The notes below the pieces were generated by a model that saw only the letters and a list, made by a program, of their open reading frames with translations, did no database searches and had not been told where the DNA came from. Positions 1-7,756 of a stretch of 26,922 nt of DNA are shown one piece after another. The DNA comes from Bacillota bacterium. GTDB taxonomy: Bacteria > Bacillota > Clostridia > Lachnospirales > Lachnospiraceae. The stretch lies in NCBI GenBank assembly GCA_023392615.1, contig JAEVYT010000029.1:1-26922 (forward strand), given 5' to 3'. A program made the position numbers and the translations under genes. Every line of letters starts with the position of its first letter. Position 1 is the first letter of the stretch.

Positions 1-124
1 ATGGCTTTTATGATTTGGCCACTGCATATCAGTCTGTGCATGTCAACTATTGAAAGCGCCGTGTACCGAACGGTACGCACGGTGCTGTGAGAGGACGGCG
101 GTTAATCACCGCCTCCTACTCGAT
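1..124 (+). mobile_element. 3' end of a group II intron (domains V and VI)
   Basis: Domain V is seen directly. AGCGCCGTG (55-63) pairs with CACGGTGCT (78-86), TACC (64-67) pairs with GGTA (72-75) around a GAAC tetraloop (68-71), and a two-base CG bulge lies at 76-77. The strand opens with the catalytic AGC triad (55-57). Domain VI follows: GGCGGT (97-102) pairs with ACCGCC (108-113), and GGA (93-95) pairs with TCC (114-116). An unpaired A at 118 is flanked by weak pairs and is the likely branch point. It lies about seven bases before a 3' boundary of the usual AY type near 124 (TCGAT). The rest of the intron lies left of the window, so its class, length and activity cannot be judged. Confidence 0.88.
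3..53 (+). CDS. C-terminal end of the intron-encoded reverse transcriptase/maturase (partial)
   Basis: Frame 3 reads GFYDLATAYQSVHVNY and stops with TGA at 51-53, directly before domain V. Intron-encoded proteins sit in domain IV and commonly end just before domain V, which is why I prefer this frame. Frame 1 is also open here but runs through domain V. Only sixteen residues are visible, so the assignment rests on position within the intron and not on domain evidence. Confidence 0.45.
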   Translation, partial: GFYDLATAYQSVHVNY

Positions 125-130
125 TATACG

Positions 131-164
131 GCTTATGCTTAGTACTAAGCTAAGCGCGTTTTAT
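131..164 (+). terminator. rho-independent terminator-like hairpin just after the intron
   Basis: GCTTA (131-135), a bulged T, then GCTTAG (137-142) pair with CTAAGC (145-150) and TAAGC (151-155) around a two-base TA, giving an 11-bp stem with one bulge. GCGTTTTATA follows on the plus strand. The T run is on the plus side, so it would end a plus-strand transcript coming from left of the window, perhaps that of the gene in whose 3' flank the intron landed. It may also serve the converging minus-strand gene that ends at 166. Confidence 0.6.
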
Positions 165-165
165 A

Positions 166-1254
166 CTATGATTTATCTTCCTCACCCTGTGAGCGTCTTA
201 ATAATCGGATCGTTCCTTCCTCATTAAGCTTTAATAATAATGTTGCTATAATCGGTAAAGAGAATAATCCAAGTACACCCATTAACTGTGCACCGATATA
301 CATAAGAATTAATGTAACAATTGGATGTAAACCTATTTGTTGTCCAACAATTCTTGGTTCGATTGTTTGGCGAACAGCGGTAATAACAACATAGAGTATT
401 AACATCCCAATCCCTACCTTTGTATTACCGATAATAAAGGATATGATAGCCCATGGCAATATAACAGCACCGGTTCCAAGAATTGGCATAATATCCACAA
501 TAGCAACTAATATGCCAAACAACAGAGGATTAGGGATTCCGATAATCCAAAAACCAAGCGATAGTTCAACAAATGTGATAGAGATAATCGCTGAATATGC
601 ACGGATGAATTTGCCTACTGTTCCAATACCATTATCCTTTATTCTAAGGAGCATATTACGGCTTTCACCCTTAAATTGAGAGGTGATAAAACGTGTAATT
701 CTGTAATAATCGATTGTAAAGAAGAAAGATGATACAATCGTAAAGATCAGTTTGATGAGTAAGTTCGGAACCATTCCTGCTAAATTAGCAATCTCGGATA
801 AAATGGATGAAGAGGCATTCGATAAATAAGTAAAGATTTTAGGGTTTAAATTACTTTTAAAATCTTCTACATAGACTTTTGCATCCGGGAACTGTTTTGA
901 AAGATTGTTTGCTAATGTATCAATTGCAGGAAGTATCGTGTTTTTATAGAAAGATGGAGCACTTCCTACCAATTCGCCGATAAAGTTAATGATTTTGAAG
1001 CCTAAAATGAATATTAAGTAACCAAGTGCAATATAAAATATCAATAGAACAAAAATTGAAACAATGGATCTTGGTATTTTAATTTTGTTTTGAATTAAAT
1101 CGATTAGTCGACGGAACGAAACAGCGATAATCATACCAATGACAAAAGGCATCAACAAGGGAAGTACATACTTAATACCAATATACCCAAGTCCTAAAAT
1201 CATAACTATAAATATAAGGTGTATAATAAACGCTTTTTGTTTTTCTAATTTCAT
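166..1254 (-). CDS. AI-2E family transporter, YtvI-like membrane protein
   Basis: This is an integral membrane protein of 362 residues, the usual length for the AI-2E (PerM/YtvI) family. The N-terminal half has a helix pair at about 9-46 and a long hydrophobic stretch at about 62-92, followed by a soluble amphipathic segment. The C-terminal half is a bundle of helices with family-typical stretches: DIMPILGTGAVILPWAI near 252-268 and EPRIVGQQIGLHP near 297-309. Members export small solutes or act as ion antiporters; in spore formers the YtvI subgroup is linked to sporulation. The substrate cannot be told from sequence. The start at 1254 follows a GGGCAAGG-type ribosome site. The gene stands alone and ends only 42 bases from the intron end. 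I see no strong promoter; a weak TTGGCA-15-TAGTAT lies upstream. Confidence 0.85.
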   Translation of the reverse strand: MKLEKQKAFIIHLIFIVMILGLGYIGIKYVLPLLMPFVIGMIIAVSFRRLIDLIQNKIKIPRSIVSIFVLLIFYIALGYLIFILGFKIINFIGELVGSAPSFYKNTILPAIDTLANNLSKQFPDAKVYVEDFKSNLNPKIFTYLSNASSSILSEIANLAGMVPNLLIKLIFTIVSSFFFTIDYYRITRFITSQFKGESRNMLLRIKDNGIGTVGKFIRAYSAIISITFVELSLGFWIIGIPNPLLFGILVAIVDIMPILGTGAVILPWAIISFIIGNTKVGIGMLILYVVITAVRQTIEPRIVGQQIGLHPIVTLILMYIGAQLMGVLGLFSLPIIATLLLKLNEEGTIRLLRRSQGEEDKS

Positions 1255-1788
1255 AATTACCTTGCCCTTCTTAGTGAATACTATCTAGTGTTAATTATTG
1301 CCAATTTTATGATCTTCATAACCAAAAATTCATTTATATATCATCCGTTTATTGTTTTGTTTTTTATGTAATGCTTGTACCCTATCGGGGGCAGGATGAA
1401 ATATTTTGGTGAGATCAAAGATTTTTACTTATAAACAATATACAACGAAACTACAATTACTTCAAGTTTAATTGCCTTATCAATAAAATTAAGTGCTTAT
1501 TTCAGTGATTTGTGCTAGAATTATTCCAGATTATAACGGGTATTTACAGAGATTAATATATAGATGAATTTGTGTAGAATTTATATTATAATAGGAAGAA
1601 GTTCTAACAAAATATTGTATAATAATTGATAAAAGGCTGGTCGAAAAGTAGCGGATTATGAAAAAGTATATTTATACATTGATTTTTCTAAAAAAATCCT
1701 TTATTATATACTGTATTACGTTAAAGCGTTATAATTCGCCATAATGGTGAGATTTGATGATAAAATTTATAAAGAAAAGGTGATTAAG
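1255..1788. other. divergent intergenic region before ilvD
   Basis: This is an AT-rich spacer between the minus-strand AI-2E gene and ilvD. I see several TATAAT-like -10 boxes toward ilvD (1587-1592, 1618-1623, 1730-1735, and TATACT at 1707-1712), none with a good -35 at 16-18 bases. GATTTTT (1681-1687) can pair with AAAAATC (1692-1698) in a weak AT stem. There is no T-box (no AGGGTGGNACCGCG-type sequence) and no obvious leader peptide rich in Leu, Ile or Val. I see no gene in it. Confidence 0.6.
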
Positions 1789-3462
1789 ATGAGAAGCGAT
1801 GCAGTGAAATCAGGTATGCAACAGGCACCCCACAGATCATTATTCAATGCACTGGGGCTAACCAAGGAAGAACTAAGAAAACCTATGATTGGTATTGTTA
1901 GTTCTTATAATGAGATTGTTCCGGGACATATGAATTTGGACAAAATTGTTGATGCCGTTAAGCTAGGTGTAGCGATGGCTGGCGGAACCCCAATCGTATT
2001 TCCTGCGATTGCAGTATGTGATGGCATTGCAATGGGACATCAGGGAATGAAGTATTCTCTTGTAACCAGAGATCTAATTGCCGATTCTACTGAAGCGATG
2101 GCGATGGCGCATCAGTTTGATGCACTCGTTATGGTTCCAAACTGTGACAAGAATGTACCGGGATTATTAATGGCGGCAGCAAGACTCAATATTCCAACCA
2201 TATTCGTTAGCGGTGGACCAATGCTTGCTGGTAAAGTAAATGGCCAAAGAACTAGCTTATCATCCCTATTCGAAGCAGTGGGGGCATACTCAGCAGGAAC
2301 GATGAGCGAGGAAGAATTAGAAGAGTATGAGAATAAGGCTTGTGCTACCTGTGGTTCCTGTTCCGGTATGTACACAGCGAATTCTATGAACTGTCTGACG
2401 GAAGTAATTGGTATGGGATTAAAAGGCAACGGAACAATCCCAGCAGTATATTCTGAACGAATTAGATTAGCTAAACATGCCGGTATGAAGATTATGGAGT
2501 TGTTAGAAAAGGATATTAAGCCAAGAGATATCATGACCAAGGAAGCATTTATGAATGCCCTTACCGTGGACATGGCACTTGGATGTTCTACCAATACAAT
2601 GTTGCATTTACCAGCAATTGCTCATGAAGTTGGATTTGATCTTAATATCGATATAGCAAATGAAGTAAGTGCAAAAACACCGAATCTCTGCCACCTGGCA
2701 CCTGCTGGACATACATACATCGAGGACTTGAATGAAGCCGGTGGAGTATATGCTGTCATGAATGAGCTTAATAAAAAGGGTTTATTAAATACAGACTTGA
2801 TAACTGCTACAGGTAAGACAGTTGGCGAGAATATTAAAGGATGTGTCAACAAAGATCCTGAGGTGATTAGGCCGATAGAAAACCCTTACAGTGAAACAGG
2901 TGGTATCGCAATTCTTAAGGGAAACCTGGCACCTGATTCAGGGGTGGTGAAACGTTCTGCTGTAGCACCTGAGATGATGAAGCATGAAGGACCTGCTAGG
3001 GTATTTGATTGCGAAGAAGATGCAATTGATGCAATTAAAGGTGGTAAAATTAATAAAGGTGATGTTGTTGTAATTCGCTATGAAGGTCCAAAGGGCGGAC
3101 CAGGCATGAGAGAAATGCTTAATCCTACCAGTGCAATTATGGGTATGGGTCTTGGATCTCATGTTGCGTTAATAACGGATGGACGTTTTTCCGGGGCCTC
3201 AAGAGGAGCATGTATCGGACACGTATCACCGGAAGCAGCAGTTGGCGGTAATATTGCATTGGTGGAGGAAGGAGATATTATTCAGATTGACATCAATAAT
3301 AATTCCTTAAATTTTGTAGTATCGGACGAAGAATTAGAATTCAGAAGAGCAAAATGGCAGCCAAGAGAGCCAAAGATTACAACAGGTTACCTATCTCGTT
3401 ACTTATCCATGGTTACCAGCGGAAACCGAGGAGCAATTCTTGAGGTACCTAAGACAAAATAG
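1789..3462 (+). CDS. ilvD: dihydroxy-acid dehydratase
   Basis: IlvD dehydrates 2,3-dihydroxy-isovalerate and 2,3-dihydroxy-3-methylvalerate to the 2-keto acids that precede valine, leucine and isoleucine, in the cytosol. The frame is open from 1744, but I start at 1789: AAAGGTGA lies eight bases upstream, and the resulting N-terminus MRSDAVKSGMQQAPHRSLF is typical of the family (557 residues). Motifs include CDKNVPG (from C119) and CATCGSCSGMYTANSMNC (from C185), carrying cluster-ligand cysteines. The C-terminal half has VVIRYEGPKGGPGM and ITDGRFSGASRG. At residues 44-47 it reads VPGH, as in the oxygen-labile [4Fe-4S] E. coli type, where [2Fe-2S] enzymes carry a ligand Cys (TPCN). That suits a strict anaerobe. 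ilvB follows after 53 bases, so the two are probably one operon. Confidence 0.97.
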   Translation: MRSDAVKSGMQQAPHRSLFNALGLTKEELRKPMIGIVSSYNEIVPGHMNLDKIVDAVKLGVAMAGGTPIVFPAIAVCDGIAMGHQGMKYSLVTRDLIADSTEAMAMAHQFDALVMVPNCDKNVPGLLMAAARLNIPTIFVSGGPMLAGKVNGQRTSLSSLFEAVGAYSAGTMSEEELEEYENKACATCGSCSGMYTANSMNCLTEVIGMGLKGNGTIPAVYSERIRLAKHAGMKIMELLEKDIKPRDIMTKEAFMNALTVDMALGCSTNTMLHLPAIAHEVGFDLNIDIANEVSAKTPNLCHLAPAGHTYIEDLNEAGGVYAVMNELNKKGLLNTDLITATGKTVGENIKGCVNKDPEVIRPIENPYSETGGIAILKGNLAPDSGVVKRSAVAPEMMKHEGPARVFDCEEDAIDAIKGGKINKGDVVVIRYEGPKGGPGMREMLNPTSAIMGMGLGSHVALITDGRFSGASRGACIGHVSPEAAVGGNIALVEEGDIIQIDINNNSLNFVVSDEELEFRRAKWQPREPKITTGYLSRYLSMVTSGNRGAILEVPKTK

Positions 3463-3515
3463 ATGACATTATAAAAAAGATAAAGTTGCCACAATGTGGT
3501 GGAATGGAGGAAATC

Positions 3516-5192
3516 ATGGAATTAACAGGTGCTCAAATCGTAATTGAGTGTTTAAAGGAGCAGGGCGTTGATACCGTATTCGGTTATCCCGGCGGGACGA
3601 TTTTGAACATTTATGATGAATTATACAAACATAGTCAGGAGATAAAACACATCCTCACTTCCCATGAACAGGGAGCATCCCATGCGGCGGACGGATATGC
3701 AAGAGCAACCGGAAAGGTGGGTGTCTGTCTGGCAACCTCCGGACCTGGATCAACAAATCTTGTAACGGGTATCGCAACAGCGTATATGGATAGTGTACCA
3801 ATGGTTGCAATCACATGTAACGTAGCAGTCAATCTTCTCGGTAGAGATTCTTTCCAGGAGATCGATATTGCAGGTGTTACTATGCCGATTACAAAGCATA
3901 ACTATATCGTTAAGGATGTTACTAAATTAGCTGAGACCATTCGTAAAGCGTTTAAAATAGCAAAATCAGGTAGACCAGGTCCGGTTCTTGTGGATATAAC
4001 AAAGGATGCTACCGCAGCGAAATCGAAGTTCAAAAAAGAAACTCCGGAACCAATCGCCAGAATGACGGAGGAGATTACCGAGCATGATATCAATAATGCG
4101 GTAGAGTTGATTAAGCATTCCAAAAAACCTTTTGTGTTTGTCGGAGGTGGTGCTGTTATCTCGGAAGCACATGATGAATTGTTGGAATTTGTAAATAAAG
4201 TAGATGCTCCCGTATGTGATACGTTAATGGGCAAGGGTGCATTTGACGGGACGGATTATCGTTATACCGGAATGCTTGGTATGCATGGCACAAAAGCCTC
4301 AAATCTTGGTGTTACTGAGTGTGATTTGTTAATAGCGATCGGAGCTAGATTCTCAGACCGTGTTACAGGAAATGCAAAGAAGTTTGCGAAGCATGCTAAG
4401 ATTTTACACATTGATGTAGATCCGGCAGAGATTAATAAGAATGTAGCAGCACATTACAGTGTAATCGGTGATGTGAAGGAAGTTCTAACTATCATAAATT
4501 CTAAGATAACACAACATAATCATAAAGAGTGGGTTGAGCATGTTTGTGAACTGAAAGAAAAATACCCTCTCAAATACAACCAGGATATATTGACCGGACC
4601 GTATATCCTAGAGAAGTTAGATGAGATAACTCATGGTGATGCGATTATCACTACTGAGGTCGGACAGCATCAGATGTGGTCAGCACAGTTTTATAAATAT
4701 AAATTACCCAGAACTTTCATCACTTCCGGAGGACTTGGAACGATGGGTTACGGATTAGGAGCCTGTATCGGAGCTAAGGTCGGTGTACCGGATAAGACCG
4801 TGGTTAACATTGCAGGGGATGGATGTTTCCGTATGAATATGAATGAGCTAGCTACCGCTACCAGATATGACATTCCGATTATTGAAATAATATTCAATAA
4901 TCATGTACTTGGTATGGTACGTCAATGGCAAACCCTATTCTATGATCAGAGATATTCGAATACTAATTTAAGAGACAAGGTTGATTTCGTGAAATTAGCG
5001 GAGGCAATGGGTGCGAAAGCATATCGGATTACGAAAAAAGAAGAAGTGGAAGTTGTTTTAAAGGAAGCAATTGCATTAAAGCAACCTGTACTCATAGAAT
5101 GTATTATAGATAGTGACGATAAGGTTTGGCCAATGGTCGCACCGGGAGCCGCAATTGAAGAGGTTTTTACAGAGGAAGACTTAAAGAAATAA
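3516..5192 (+). CDS. ilvB: acetolactate synthase, catalytic (large) subunit
   Basis: This ThDP-dependent enzyme condenses pyruvate with pyruvate or 2-ketobutyrate, the first common step of branched-chain amino-acid synthesis. The start at 3516 is set by GGAGG at 3506-3510 and gives MELTGAQIVIECLKEQGVD (558 residues, normal for the family); an earlier in-frame TTG at 3486 has no ribosome site. The N-terminal pyrimidine domain has GYPGG and the catalytic Glu in SHEQGA (E51). The central domain has the FAD-type GARFSDRVTG. The C-terminal ThDP motif starts at GDG (434-436) and ends at NN about 26 residues on. It most resembles the biosynthetic, not the catabolic, form. No regulatory subunit gene (ilvN) follows; the next gene is serC behind its own promoter. 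Confidence 0.95.
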   Translation: MELTGAQIVIECLKEQGVDTVFGYPGGTILNIYDELYKHSQEIKHILTSHEQGASHAADGYARATGKVGVCLATSGPGSTNLVTGIATAYMDSVPMVAITCNVAVNLLGRDSFQEIDIAGVTMPITKHNYIVKDVTKLAETIRKAFKIAKSGRPGPVLVDITKDATAAKSKFKKETPEPIARMTEEITEHDINNAVELIKHSKKPFVFVGGGAVISEAHDELLEFVNKVDAPVCDTLMGKGAFDGTDYRYTGMLGMHGTKASNLGVTECDLLIAIGARFSDRVTGNAKKFAKHAKILHIDVDPAEINKNVAAHYSVIGDVKEVLTIINSKITQHNHKEWVEHVCELKEKYPLKYNQDILTGPYILEKLDEITHGDAIITTEVGQHQMWSAQFYKYKLPRTFITSGGLGTMGYGLGACIGAKVGVPDKTVVNIAGDGCFRMNMNELATATRYDIPIIEIIFNNHVLGMVRQWQTLFYDQRYSNTNLRDKVDFVKLAEAMGAKAYRITKKEEVEVVLKEAIALKQPVLIECIIDSDDKVWPMVAPGAAIEEVFTEEDLKK

Positions 5193-5261
5193 GTTTATAC
5201 GGAGCAAAATGTTATTTTATGCAAAATGCGCTGTTTTATTCCTTTACTACAATAAAAATTA

Positions 5262-5290
5262 TTGACAAGAAAATAACACAGTTTTATAAT
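5262..5290 (+). promoter_or_regulatory. sigma-A promoter of the serine operon
   Basis: TTGACA (5262-5267) and TATAAT (5285-5290) both match the vegetative consensus perfectly and are separated by 17 bases. Transcription would start near 5297, leaving a leader of about 65 bases before serC. It also marks the likely break between the ilvDB and serCA units, because no convincing terminator follows ilvB. Confidence 0.9.
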
Positions 5291-5363
5291 GTGTCTTGTC
5301 TATGTTACAGTAAAGCATTAAAAAATAATATAAATTATGGAAATCAATAAGGAGGACGTTGCA

Positions 5364-6446
5364 GTGGGAAGAATTTATAACTTTTCAGCAGGACCGGCGG
5401 TATTACCGGTTGAAGTATTACAGGAAGCGGCAGACGAGATGCTAGATTATAGAGGCACAGGCATGTCAGTAATGGAGATGAGCCATCGATCTAAAGCTTA
5501 CGAAGCAATTATACAGGAAGCTGAGAAAGACCTTAGAGAGTTAATGAACATTCCAGACAATTATAAAGTACTATTCTTACAGGGCGGTGCATCGCAACAA
5601 TTTGCAGCTATTCCTATGAACCTTATGAAGAATAAGGTAGCGGACTATATTATCACAGGTATGTGGGCAAAGAAAGCATATGCAGAAGCACAAAAATACG
5701 GAACAGTGAATGCAATTGCGTCATCTGCTGATAAGAACTTTTCTTATATTCCGGATTGCTCTGACCTTCCGATTTCTGAAAATGCTGATTATGTATACAT
5801 TTGTGAGAATAACACTATTTACGGTACAAAATACAAGACATTACCGAATACTAAGGGCAAAATTTTAGTTGCAGACGTTTCCTCCTGTTTCTTATCTGAA
5901 CCGATTGATGTATCCAAATATGGCATCATCTATGGTGGTGTTCAAAAGAATGTGGGACCTGCAGGTGTTGTTATCATGATTATTCGTGAAGATTTAATTA
6001 CTGATGATGTTCTTCCGGGAACACCTACCATGTTAAAATATAAGACTCAGGCTGATGAAAAATCCCTGTACAATACTCCTCCGGCATACGGTATTTATAT
6101 CTGCGGTAAGGTATTCAAGTGGCTTAAGAAGATGGGTGGCCTTGAAGTAATGAAAGAGATCAATGAGAAGAAGGCAGCTATTCTTTATGATTACCTTGAC
6201 CAAAGCAAGATGTTCAAAGGCACTGTTGTAAAAGAAGACCGTTCATTAATGAATGTTCCTTTTGTAACCGGTGACGAAGCACTCGATGCAAAATTCGTAA
6301 AAGAGGCTACTGCAGCAGGATTTGATAACTTAAAGGGACACAGATCCGTTGGTGGTATGAGAGCAAGTATCTACAATGCTATGCCAACTGAAGGTGTTGA
6401 AAAGTTAGTTGAATTCATGAAGAAATTCGAGGCAGATAACGCGTAA
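5364..6446 (+). CDS. serC: phosphoserine aminotransferase
   Basis: SerC transaminates 3-phosphohydroxypyruvate with glutamate to give O-phosphoserine, the second step of serine synthesis; it is PLP-dependent and cytosolic. The frame opens at an ATG at 5337, but I start at the GTG at 5364. AAGGAGG (5349-5355) lies eight bases upstream, and the product then begins VGRIYNFSAGPAVLP, as SerC proteins do, giving the standard 360 residues. Other marks are MEMSHRS (38-44), FLQGGASQQF (71-80) and the PLP Schiff-base lysine K195 in GGVQKNVGPAG. serA follows 20 bases downstream and is clearly co-transcribed. Confidence 0.95.
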   Translation: MGRIYNFSAGPAVLPVEVLQEAADEMLDYRGTGMSVMEMSHRSKAYEAIIQEAEKDLRELMNIPDNYKVLFLQGGASQQFAAIPMNLMKNKVADYIITGMWAKKAYAEAQKYGTVNAIASSADKNFSYIPDCSDLPISENADYVYICENNTIYGTKYKTLPNTKGKILVADVSSCFLSEPIDVSKYGIIYGGVQKNVGPAGVVIMIIREDLITDDVLPGTPTMLKYKTQADEKSLYNTPPAYGIYICGKVFKWLKKMGGLEVMKEINEKKAAILYDYLDQSKMFKGTVVKEDRSLMNVPFVTGDEALDAKFVKEATAAGFDNLKGHRSVGGMRASIYNAMPTEGVEKLVEFMKKFEADNA

Positions 6447-6466
6447 AGCGAAGAATGGAGGAAATT

Positions 6467-7645
6467 ATGAAATATAATTGTCTGAATCCAATTGCAGCAA
6501 TTGGTTTGAATAATTTTACAGAGCAGTACGAAAAGGTGGATGCTATTAATGATGCAGATGTTGTATTAGTAAGAAGTGCAGCGATGCATGATATGGAATT
6601 TAGTAAAGATCTGAAGGCTATTGCAAGAGCGGGTGCCGGAGTAAATAATATTCCTTTAGCAAAATGTGCTGACCAGGGTATTGTAGTATTTAATACCCCC
6701 GGTGCTAACGCAAACGGCGTTAAGGAATTGGTTATCGCAGGATTATTACTTGCTTCCCGTGACATCGTAGGTGGTGTTAACTGGGTTAATGCAGAAAAGG
6801 ATGATCCAACCATTGCGAAACGTGTTGAGAAGGAAAAATCCAAGTTTGGTGGTAAAGAGATTCAGGGCAAAAAATTAGGTGTAATCGGACTTGGTGCGAT
6901 TGGTGTATTAGTTGCGAACACTGCTAACCGCCTTGGTATGAAGGTTTACGGCTATGATCCATTTATCTCTGTTGATAATGCATGGAATTTATCCCGTGAA
7001 GTAGTTCATGTGAAAACCAGAGAAGAAATCTATAGAGAGTGTGATTACATTACAGTACATACTCCATTGATTGAAGATCTTGATCCGAATGTAAATACAA
7101 AAGAAATGATTAATGCTGAAACATTTACAAAGATGAAGGATGGTGTTGTTATCCTTAACTTTGCAAGAGATCTTCTGGTAAATGACACAGATATCGAAGT
7201 GGCATTAAAATCTGGCAAGGTATCGAAATATGTTACTGACTTCCCGAACGAGAAGACTGCTAAGATGCAGGGAGTAATTGCTATCCCTCACCTTGGTGCA
7301 TCAACTGAAGAATCTGAGGATAACTGTGCAGTTATGGCAGTAAAGCAGCTTAAGGATTTTATGGAAAATGGTAACATTAAGAATTCTGTTAATTTCCCTA
7401 ACTGTGATGCAGGTGTTTGTTCCTCTGCAGGTCGTATTACTATCCTTCACAAGAACATTCCAAACATGTTAGCACAGTTTACAACGATATTCTCCTCTGC
7501 TAATGTTAACATTGCTGATATGGTTAATAAAAGTAAGGGTGATTATGCTTATACAGTTCTTGATGTTGAAACATCAATTACACCGGAAGTTGCTGATAAA
7601 TTATCTGCAATTAATGGCGTGTTAAAGGTTAGAATTGTAAAATAA
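6467..7645 (+). CDS. serA: D-3-phosphoglycerate dehydrogenase with ACT domain
   Basis: SerA oxidises 3-phosphoglycerate to 3-phosphohydroxypyruvate with NAD, the entry step of serine synthesis. The start at 6467 uses GGAGG (6457-6461), five bases upstream; an ATG at 6455 lies ahead of that site. The protein has 392 residues: a substrate domain at the two ends of the catalytic part, a Rossmann fold with GLGAIG (141-146), the catalytic Arg-Glu-His set R234, E262 and H275 (PHLGASTEE), and a C-terminal ACT domain from about 323 (ITILHKNIPNMLAQF). The ACT domain suggests feedback control by serine, but this short form lacks the extra ASB domain of long SerA types. It is the second gene of the serine operon. 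Confidence 0.95.
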   Translation: MKYNCLNPIAAIGLNNFTEQYEKVDAINDADVVLVRSAAMHDMEFSKDLKAIARAGAGVNNIPLAKCADQGIVVFNTPGANANGVKELVIAGLLLASRDIVGGVNWVNAEKDDPTIAKRVEKEKSKFGGKEIQGKKLGVIGLGAIGVLVANTANRLGMKVYGYDPFISVDNAWNLSREVVHVKTREEIYRECDYITVHTPLIEDLDPNVNTKEMINAETFTKMKDGVVILNFARDLLVNDTDIEVALKSGKVSKYVTDFPNEKTAKMQGVIAIPHLGASTEESEDNCAVMAVKQLKDFMENGNIKNSVNFPNCDAGVCSSAGRITILHKNIPNMLAQFTTIFSSANVNIADMVNKSKGDYAYTVLDVETSITPEVADKLSAINGVLKVRIVK

Positions 7646-7683
7646 TTATTTCATTATATAATTGTAATAAAGAAGAAATGATA

Positions 7684-7729
7684 GGGACATAAGATTTGTC
7701 GGTATGGCACCGACGAATGGTTATGTCCC
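7684..7729 (+). other. strong two-tier hairpin in the serA-DUF1015 spacer
   Basis: GGGACATAA (7684-7692) pairs perfectly with TTATGTCCC (7721-7729). Inside it, TT-GTCGGT (7696-7703) pairs with ACCGAC-G-AA (7709-7717, one bulged G) around the loop ATGGC. No T run follows, so it does not look like a simple terminator. It lies 27 bases before the DUF1015 start. It could be an mRNA stability or processing element, or a remnant of a small palindromic repeat; no second copy was noticed in the window. Confidence 0.7.
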
Positions 7730-7756
7730 AATTCGTATAAAGATGAGGGGCATATT

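Noticed and set aside
1..90. Short open frame from the first ATG (MAFMIWPLHIS...) running through 90
   Set aside because: It runs through the paired bases of intron domain V; the frame ending at 53 just before domain V is the better fit for the maturase end.
443..679. 78-codon plus-strand frame inside the AI-2E gene
   Set aside because: It is antisense to conserved membrane helices and has no ribosome site or domain.
1255..1788. Possible T-box or leader-peptide attenuator before ilvD
   Set aside because: No AGGGTGGNACCGCG-type motif, no terminator/antiterminator pair and no run of Leu/Ile/Val codons were seen.
5193..5261. Repeated GCAAAATG words after ilvB as a terminator
   Set aside because: They are direct repeats and form only a few pairs, with no stable stem.
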